Shown here: piece after piece, positions 58,404-64,000 of the stretch | Numbering within the stretch: position 1 is the stretch's first letter | Layout of the letters: every line of letters starts with the position of its first letter | NCBI GenBank assembly: GCA_016935695.1 | Contig: JAFGQL010000158.1 | Coordinates: 18,423-82,422 of the forward strand | Direction of reading: 5' to 3' | Length of the DNA stretch: 64,000 nt | Source: Spirochaetales bacterium | GTDB lineage: Bacteria; Spirochaetota; Spirochaetia; JC444; Marispirochaetaceae | Program-made: the position numbers and the translations under genes | Notes under the pieces: generated by a model | Seen by the model: only the letters and a program-made list of their open reading frames with translations | The model's database searches: none | Told to the model about the DNA's origin: nothing

Positions 58404-59312
58404 ATGAATGTACAGTATCTTCTTAATCTGTTAATGAGCGGACTGACCAAGGGGAGCATTTACGCCCTCATAGCTCTTGGCTACACAATGGTTTACGGGA
58501 TCATTAAACTCATTAATTTTGCCCATGGTGAAATATACATGATCGGCGCGTTTACCGCCCTGATATTCGCAAGCCTCCTTCATTATATGGGTGTCAACAT
58601 GATTCTCATCCTTGTCATATCCATGGCGTTCGCGGTTGTTTTTGCTTCCGGTTACGGGATCATCATGGAGAAGATAGCCTACAAGCCTCTCCGTGACGCA
58701 CCCAGGCTTTCAGCACTTATCAGCGCAATCGGCATGTCGCTGTTTCTGCAAAATTACGTGCTCATCATTCAGACCGAACGCTTCCTGCCCTTCCCGCGGC
58801 TCATTCCCGATTTTCCCTTCCTGGCTCCCATACAGAGTTTCATAAGTTCCCGCCAGATAGTTATTCTCGCAGTCACCCTTGTGGTCATGGTTTTTCTTTC
58901 CATACTCATAAAGTTCACCAAAATCGGCAAAGCCATGAGGGCAACCAGCCAGGATAAGACAATGTCACTTCTTGTCGGCATCAATGTGAACAAAGTAGTG
59001 TCGGTCACCTTCCTTATCGGATCTGCCACAGCCGCCATCGGCGGCGTCCTGATCGCGACCTACATGGGTCAGATCAATTATAAAATAGGATTTCTTGCCG
59101 GTATAAAGGCATTTGTAGCCGCGGTCCTCGGGGGCATCGGAAGTATACCCGGAGCGGTACTCGGCAGCTTCATTCTGGGGCTGACCGAAAGCCTTGGAAC
59201 CGGATATATCTCCAGTGACTATGAGGATGTGTTCGCCTTTTTATTCCTTATTCTCATTTTGACATTCCGGCCGTCGGGCATACTCGGCAAACCGGAAACC
59301 CAGAAGGTGTGA
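58404..59312 (+). CDS. livH: Branched-chain amino acid-type ABC transporter permease
   Basis: LLMSGLTKGSIYALIALGYTMVYGIIKLINFAHGEIYMIGAF; AAVLGGIGSIPGAVLGSFILGLTESLG. Confidence 0.95.
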   Translation: MNVQYLLNLLMSGLTKGSIYALIALGYTMVYGIIKLINFAHGEIYMIGAFTALIFASLLHYMGVNMILILVISMAFAVVFASGYGIIMEKIAYKPLRDAPRLSALISAIGMSLFLQNYVLIIQTERFLPFPRLIPDFPFLAPIQSFISSRQIVILAVTLVVMVFLSILIKFTKIGKAMRATSQDKTMSLLVGINVNKVVSVTFLIGSATAAIGGVLIATYMGQINYKIGFLAGIKAFVAAVLGGIGSIPGAVLGSFILGLTESLGTGYISSDYEDVFAFLFLILILTFRPSGILGKPETQKV

Positions 59313-59315
59313 GCC

Positions 59316-60548
59316 ATGAAACCCTTGAACAAAGACCTTTTCAACATGAAGCGCCTGAAAGTATCTCTTGCAATGGCTTTCTGGCTTTCTGTTGTAACCT
59401 TCCCCATAATGGTAATAAAGATCAACACCATAAATGATACAGTGATCTGGCGCTGGGGGAATCTCGCGCTCATTGTAATCCTGGGACTTTTCGGCTCCTA
59501 TATCTGGAATTACGCCCTCGACAGAATGAAGGAACGTAAAGGCGAAAGCAACAGATTAAAGGAAACACTATCAGGGCTGTACCAACGCCTGAGAAGCAAC
59601 CCAAAAGTAAAGAAACCGGTCCTGGCAGCAGTGGTTTTGGTAATCGCGGCATTTCCGTTTATCACTTCCATGTACAGTACAAGTATCCTTACAACTGCAT
59701 TAATTTATGTAGTTCTTGGTCTCGGGTTGAATATCATCATTGGTCTTGGCGGCCTTCTGCATCTTGGATACGCCGCGTTCTTTGCAGTCGGCGCCTATAC
59801 CTATGCCCTCTTGTACCAGTACTTTCAGATTGACTTCTGGATTGCCCTTCCCTTAGGCGGACTTTTTGCCTTCCTTTTCGGCCTCCTGGTGGGCATTCCG
59901 GTCCTGCGCCTTCGTGGGGATTATCTTGCCATAGTTACCCTTGCTTTCGGAGAAATACTGCGGATCATATTGAACAACTGGGGACCTGTTACCGGCGGGC
60001 CCGACGGTATATCCAGAATTCCCCGCCCCTCCTTTTTCGGCATAGACCTAAAACTCCAGGGCTCGATAAACCTGACGTATTACATCATGGTACTAATGGT
60101 TGTCATCACCATCATTGTGGTACGCCGCCTGGAGGATTCCCGCATCGGCAGGGCTTTGGAAGCCATGAAGGAAGATGAAGTTGCCGCCGAGGCAATGGGC
60201 ATAGATATAATGAAATCAAAACTGACCGCTTTTGCCCTGGGCTCCATGTGGGCAGGGTTCGCCGGTGTCGTCATGGCGGCAAAAACAACAAAGGTCACTC
60301 CGGATTCGTTCGGCCTGATGGAATCGGTCATTGTTCTTTGTATTGTCGTGCTGGGCGGCATGGGGTCCATCCCCGGCATACTTCTCGGCGCTTTTATCTT
60401 CAAGATAGTTATGGAGTATTTCCGGGTATTCGCAATGTACCGTATGCTTATCTTCGGCGCGGTTTTGGTAATCATGATGGTGTTCAAACCCGACGGCCTC
60501 ATACCAAAAATTCGCAGGAAATACACGGTCGAAAAGGAAGGAGCGTAA
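59316..60548 (+). CDS. livM: Branched-chain amino acid-type ABC transporter permease
   Basis: GLGLNIIIGLGGLLHLGYAAFFAVGAYTYALL; VLGGMGSIPGILLGAFIFKI. Confidence 0.95.
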   Translation: MKPLNKDLFNMKRLKVSLAMAFWLSVVTFPIMVIKINTINDTVIWRWGNLALIVILGLFGSYIWNYALDRMKERKGESNRLKETLSGLYQRLRSNPKVKKPVLAAVVLVIAAFPFITSMYSTSILTTALIYVVLGLGLNIIIGLGGLLHLGYAAFFAVGAYTYALLYQYFQIDFWIALPLGGLFAFLFGLLVGIPVLRLRGDYLAIVTLAFGEILRIILNNWGPVTGGPDGISRIPRPSFFGIDLKLQGSINLTYYIMVLMVVITIIVVRRLEDSRIGRALEAMKEDEVAAEAMGIDIMKSKLTAFALGSMWAGFAGVVMAAKTTKVTPDSFGLMESVIVLCIVVLGGMGSIPGILLGAFIFKIVMEYFRVFAMYRMLIFGAVLVIMMVFKPDGLIPKIRRKYTVEKEGA

Positions 60549-60549
60549 C

Positions 60550-61338
60550 ATGGCTGCCGTACTGGATGTACAGAATCTCACCATGGATTTCGGCGGTCTG
60601 CGTGCCGTCAACGATGTGTCCTTGTCTGTCCAGGAAGGACAGATTGTCTCCCTCATCGGTCCTAACGGTGCCGGAAAAACCACCTTTTTCAACTGCGTGA
60701 CAGGTGTGTATAATCCTACCAGGGGCGCTATTCACATCTGCCCCCCCGGTAAAAAACAACAGAAAATCAACGGAATGAAACCGAACAGGATTACCGAACG
60801 CGGTCTGGGCAGGACATTCCAGAATATACGTCTGTTTCAGAACATGACTGTGTTAGAAAACGTTATGATCGGACGTCATTCACGTCTGAACGCAGGTATC
60901 CTGGGCGCTATTCTCCGCGGTCCTTCCACAAAGAAAGAAGAATACCAGGTTAAGGAAGACAGTTACCGCATTCTAGAAAAAATCGGACTTACCGTATTTG
61001 CCAACGAACTGGCAAAAAATCTCCCTTACGGGGCACAGCGTCGCCTGGAAATCGCCCGGGCCCTGGCAACAGATCCCTTTCTTCTCCTTCTCGATGAGCC
61101 TGCCGCGGGAATGAATCCCCAGGAAACTCAGGATCTCATCAGGCTCATTCTTACCCTTCGCGACACAGAACAGCTTACCGTTTTTTTGATTGAGCATGAC
61201 ATGAGCCTGGTCATGAGCCTCTCTGAAAACATATTTGTTGTCGATTACGGGAGTCTTATTGCTCAGGGATCCCCCGATGAAATAAAGCAAAACCAAAGGG
61301 TGATCAAAGCCTATTTAGGAGAAGTAGTCGATGCTTAA
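60550..61338 (+). CDS. livG: Branched-chain amino acid-type ABC transporter ATP-binding protein
   Basis: LIGPNGAGKTTFFNCVTGVY; GLGRTFQNIRLFQNMTVLENVMIGRH; LLLDEPAAGMNPQET. Confidence 0.95.
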   Translation: MAAVLDVQNLTMDFGGLRAVNDVSLSVQEGQIVSLIGPNGAGKTTFFNCVTGVYNPTRGAIHICPPGKKQQKINGMKPNRITERGLGRTFQNIRLFQNMTVLENVMIGRHSRLNAGILGAILRGPSTKKEEYQVKEDSYRILEKIGLTVFANELAKNLPYGAQRRLEIARALATDPFLLLLDEPAAGMNPQETQDLIRLILTLRDTEQLTVFLIEHDMSLVMSLSENIFVVDYGSLIAQGSPDEIKQNQRVIKAYLGEVVDA

Positions 61339-62041
61339 GTTTGAAAACGTATCTACCTACTACGGTAATATCCAGGCATTGAAAAACCTTACTCTGGAAA
61401 TACAGAAAGGTGAGATAGTCACCCTCATAGGTGCGAACGGAGCAGGAAAATCCACTACCCTTATGACCCTTTCCGGTGTTGTCCCTCCCCGAAGCGGGCG
61501 CATTATTTACAAAGATGAAGACATAACACATTGCGATACCGATCTCATCGTACAAAAGGGAATCATTCAGGTACCGGAAGGCAGACATATATTCCCCTAC
61601 CTTAGTGTTCAGGAAAACCTCGACTTAGGGGCCTACCTCAGAAATGACAAACAGGAAATAAAAAATGATCTGGAATATGTTTTTTCCCTCTTTCCCCGTC
61701 TTGCGGAACGCAGACACCAGCAGGGAGGAACCTTAAGCGGCGGGGAGCAGCAGATGCTCGCCATATCCCGAGGCCTCATGGCCCGTCCGGAAGTATTGCT
61801 TCTTGATGAGCCGTCCCTGGGCCTTGCTCCAATTTTGGTACAGCAGATATTTGACACTATACGCCAGATTAATAAGGAAAACGGAACCACCATTTTTCTT
61901 GTGGAACAAAATGCAAATCAGGCCCTGAAAACGGCACATAAAGGCTATGTCATGGAAACAGGAAAAATAATACTTGCCGACACCGCGGAAAATTTACTCA
62001 CAAATGACGAAGTCATTTCCGCGTATCTTGGCGGAGCATAA
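61331..62041 (+). CDS. livF: Branched-chain amino acid-type ABC transporter ATP-binding protein
   Basis: LIGANGAGKSTTLMTLSGVV; VPEGRHIFPYLSVQENLDLGAY; LSGGEQQMLAISRGLMARPEVLLLDEPSLGLAP. Confidence 0.95.
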   Translation: MLKFENVSTYYGNIQALKNLTLEIQKGEIVTLIGANGAGKSTTLMTLSGVVPPRSGRIIYKDEDITHCDTDLIVQKGIIQVPEGRHIFPYLSVQENLDLGAYLRNDKQEIKNDLEYVFSLFPRLAERRHQQGGTLSGGEQQMLAISRGLMARPEVLLLDEPSLGLAPILVQQIFDTIRQINKENGTTIFLVEQNANQALKTAHKGYVMETGKIILADTAENLLTNDEVISAYLGGA

Positions 62042-62044
62042 CCC

Positions 62045-62758
62045 TTACCGGGACCACAGTTTCCTTATCATGTCGGTAAAGGTGTTCTTTTTCTGGACAA
62101 ACGTCACTCCCGAGAACTTACTGATAGCATCAAATGAGCCCGCAACTATCAACTGGTCCTTCGGCTGTAAGCGGTACTCCGGCGTAAAGAAGGAATAATC
62201 TGGACTATCTATCGACTTAATCGCAATAATGTTCAAGGAGCAGGTCTTGCGAAAATCCGCTTCTATAAGGGTTTTCCCGTAATATTTAGGAATGACTTCC
62301 ACCTCGGCGATAACAAGGGAATCGCTTATCGGCAGAAACTGGAAAACCTGAGATGACGTAATTATGGGAGCTATCCGTTTTGCAGCCTCTCTGTTTGGAA
62401 AAATAACATGTGTAGCACCAACTATCTTTAGAATTTCGCCGTGCTCGTCCGTCTCCGCTTTCGCCATGATAGTCTTTATGCCCATTTTCTTTACATAATT
62501 AGTTACAAGAATAGACACCTCGAAACTGTCACCCAGGTCTATGACAACACCATCTATGGTTTCAGGCACAATTTTTCTTATTGTTTCCTCATTTATGACA
62601 TCCGCCACATAGGCGCTGGAAACCTTGTCTTTTAACAGCTCTATTACTTCCTTCTTTTTATCTACTACTAAAAGTTCGCATCCCAGGCTGCTCAACTCTT
62701 CTATCATTCTTAAGCCGAATTTGCTGATACCAATTATGGCAAATTGTTTATTAACCAA
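62045..62758 (-). CDS. TrkA/KtrA-type RCK potassium channel regulatory subunit
   Basis: FAIIGISKFGLRMIEELSSLGCELLVVDKKKEVIELLKD; TVVIDLGDSFEVSILVTNYVKKMGIKTIMAKAETDEHGEIL; C-terminal TrkA-C-like domain. Confidence 0.92.
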   Translation of the reverse strand: MVNKQFAIIGISKFGLRMIEELSSLGCELLVVDKKKEVIELLKDKVSSAYVADVINEETIRKIVPETIDGVVIDLGDSFEVSILVTNYVKKMGIKTIMAKAETDEHGEILKIVGATHVIFPNREAAKRIAPIITSSQVFQFLPISDSLVIAEVEVIPKYYGKTLIEADFRKTCSLNIIAIKSIDSPDYSFFTPEYRLQPKDQLIVAGSFDAISKFSGVTFVQKKNTFTDMIRKLWSR

Positions 62759-64000
62759 TGAGAACCTCCTCTGTCGGTACGTCTATCATAGCTTCTTTTT
62801 TTTCTATAAATGAAATGGCCATTGTTATTAAGCCTACCCTCCCTGCAAACATGGTAAAAATTACAACCCCTTTCCCGGCAGAAGAAAGGACTTCGGTTAT
62901 ACCAAGAGACAGGCCGACCGTCCCGAAAGCGGAGGTGACTTCAAAGAAAAGCTCAAGAAACGAAAACCCTTTCGAGGCAGATGTTTCGGTAATAACCAGT
63001 AACAAAGTAGAAAAAAACAGCAGAAAGACGGCCTTTCCGAAAAATAAAAACGCGTGGGCAATTGTTCTGCGGTCGATCTTCCTTGTTCCTATTTTCAATT
63101 CCCCGTCATAGTCAATACCAAGAAAAATGACCGCCACAATGATAAAAAACGTGGAAACCTTTATACCCCCGGCAATTGAACCGGAACTTCCTCCGACCAC
63201 CATCAGGGGGATAGTGATGACCTTCGAGAAAAAGTGCATGCTTTTCTGTTCTATTGAGTTAAAACCTGCAGTCCTGGTCGTTACCGATTGGAACACAGCA
63301 TTTATAACCTTCTGAAACGGACTAAGGCCCTGCAAGGTCCTTTCACTTTCGTTCAGGTAATATAAAACAGCTCCGGAAACGATCAGTCCAATACTTGTTC
63401 CTATTACGATCTTTGAATACAACGTCAGTTTTTTGCCAAACAACAACTTTTTCCTGATGTCATCGAGTACGACAAACCCTATCCCTCCAAAAAAAATGAG
63501 AAAAGCAACCGCAGTAAGGACTTCAGGAGTTTTCTTAAAGTTCTCCAGACTGTTGGGGAAAGTACTGAAACCTGCATTGCAGAACGCTGAAACACTGTGA
63601 AACACCGCCGCGAAACCCGGTGATTCAACCCCGTAATTACGGAAAAATGTGTATATAAATATAAAACCGACAGTCTCCAGTAAAAATGTCATAATGAGGA
63701 CGCTTCGGATTATATGATGACTTTTGAACTCAACGGTATCAATATAGTATTTTTTTATCAGGCTTATGCTGTGAAAAGATATCTTGGAACGCGGGAGGGC
63801 GAGAAATACCGTAGTGAAGATGATTATTCCAAGCCCGCCTAACTGAATCAGGGCAAGTATTACCGACTGCCCAAACATGGAAAACTCAACAGTATTTTTT
63901 GTAATGAGCCCAGTCACACAAACCGCGGAGGTAGCGGTAAATAACGCGTCGACGTATCTCAATTCCTGACTTCCGCTCCAGGAGACAGGAAGTGAGAGAA
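62751..64000 (-). CDS. TrkH/KtrB-type potassium transporter, partial (runs off right edge)
   Basis: DALFTATSAVCVTGLI, FHSVSAFCNAGFSTF, FQSVTTRTAGFNSI, VGGSSGSIAGGIKVSTF selectivity-loop repeats. Frame stays open to 64000 (SLPVSWSGSQELRYVDALFTA). Confidence 0.92.
   Translation of the reverse strand, partial: LSLPVSWSGSQELRYVDALFTATSAVCVTGLITKNTVEFSMFGQSVILALIQLGGLGIIIFTTVFLALPRSKISFHSISLIKKYYIDTVEFKSHHIIRSVLIMTFLLETVGFIFIYTFFRNYGVESPGFAAVFHSVSAFCNAGFSTFPNSLENFKKTPEVLTAVAFLIFFGGIGFVVLDDIRKKLLFGKKLTLYSKIVIGTSIGLIVSGAVLYYLNESERTLQGLSPFQKVINAVFQSVTTRTAGFNSIEQKSMHFFSKVITIPLMVVGGSSGSIAGGIKVSTFFIIVAVIFLGIDYDGELKIGTRKIDRRTIAHAFLFFGKAVFLLFFSTLLLVITETSASKGFSFLELFFEVTSAFGTVGLSLGITEVLSSAGKGVVIFTMFAGRVGLITMAISFIEKKEAMIDVPTEEVLIG

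Overview
This 64 kb window looks like an ordinary chromosomal segment of a free-living spirochaete-like bacterium. The lineage is inferred from protein flavour, not from a marker search. It is densely coded, and I saw no rRNA, CRISPR array, insertion sequence or prophage. Recognisable content, left to right: a DeoR-type regulator cut by the left edge; a HAD / LarA-like / gnd sugar-acid cluster; a 29-aa AURKAIP1/COX24-type basic protein missing from the ORF track; murD, a FemAB-type transferase and metG; hflKC; a D12-class adenine methyltransferase coupled to queD; murE with an alkyltransferase-like protein; a corrinoid protein with its ASKHA/2Fe-2S activator; a PilZ protein; a clpS-clpA-aat N-degron operon; tRNA-Phe; an SsuABC-like transporter; a MutY-like glycosylase; tyrS-glyS-gltX; an aminotransferase; a degenerate HD-GYP protein; a ThrRS-like/uridine-kinase fusion; an SPL-like radical SAM protein between two similar envelope proteins; a LolA/LolCDE-like operon with a winged-helix regulator; a PfkB kinase; livKHMGF; and ktrA/ktrB, cut by the right edge. 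The least explained element is a promoter-to-terminator transcription unit at about 21356-21621. It has a consensus-like promoter, at least five predicted hairpins and an intrinsic terminator, no sizeable ORF and no co-directional downstream gene. It is a candidate structured ncRNA or small-peptide RNA. I found no clear evidence of a large new multi-gene system. Other leads are protein variants with altered motifs (MutY without Fe-S cysteines, degenerate HD-GYP, degenerate M28-like protease) and a corrinoid pair lacking a methyltransferase.
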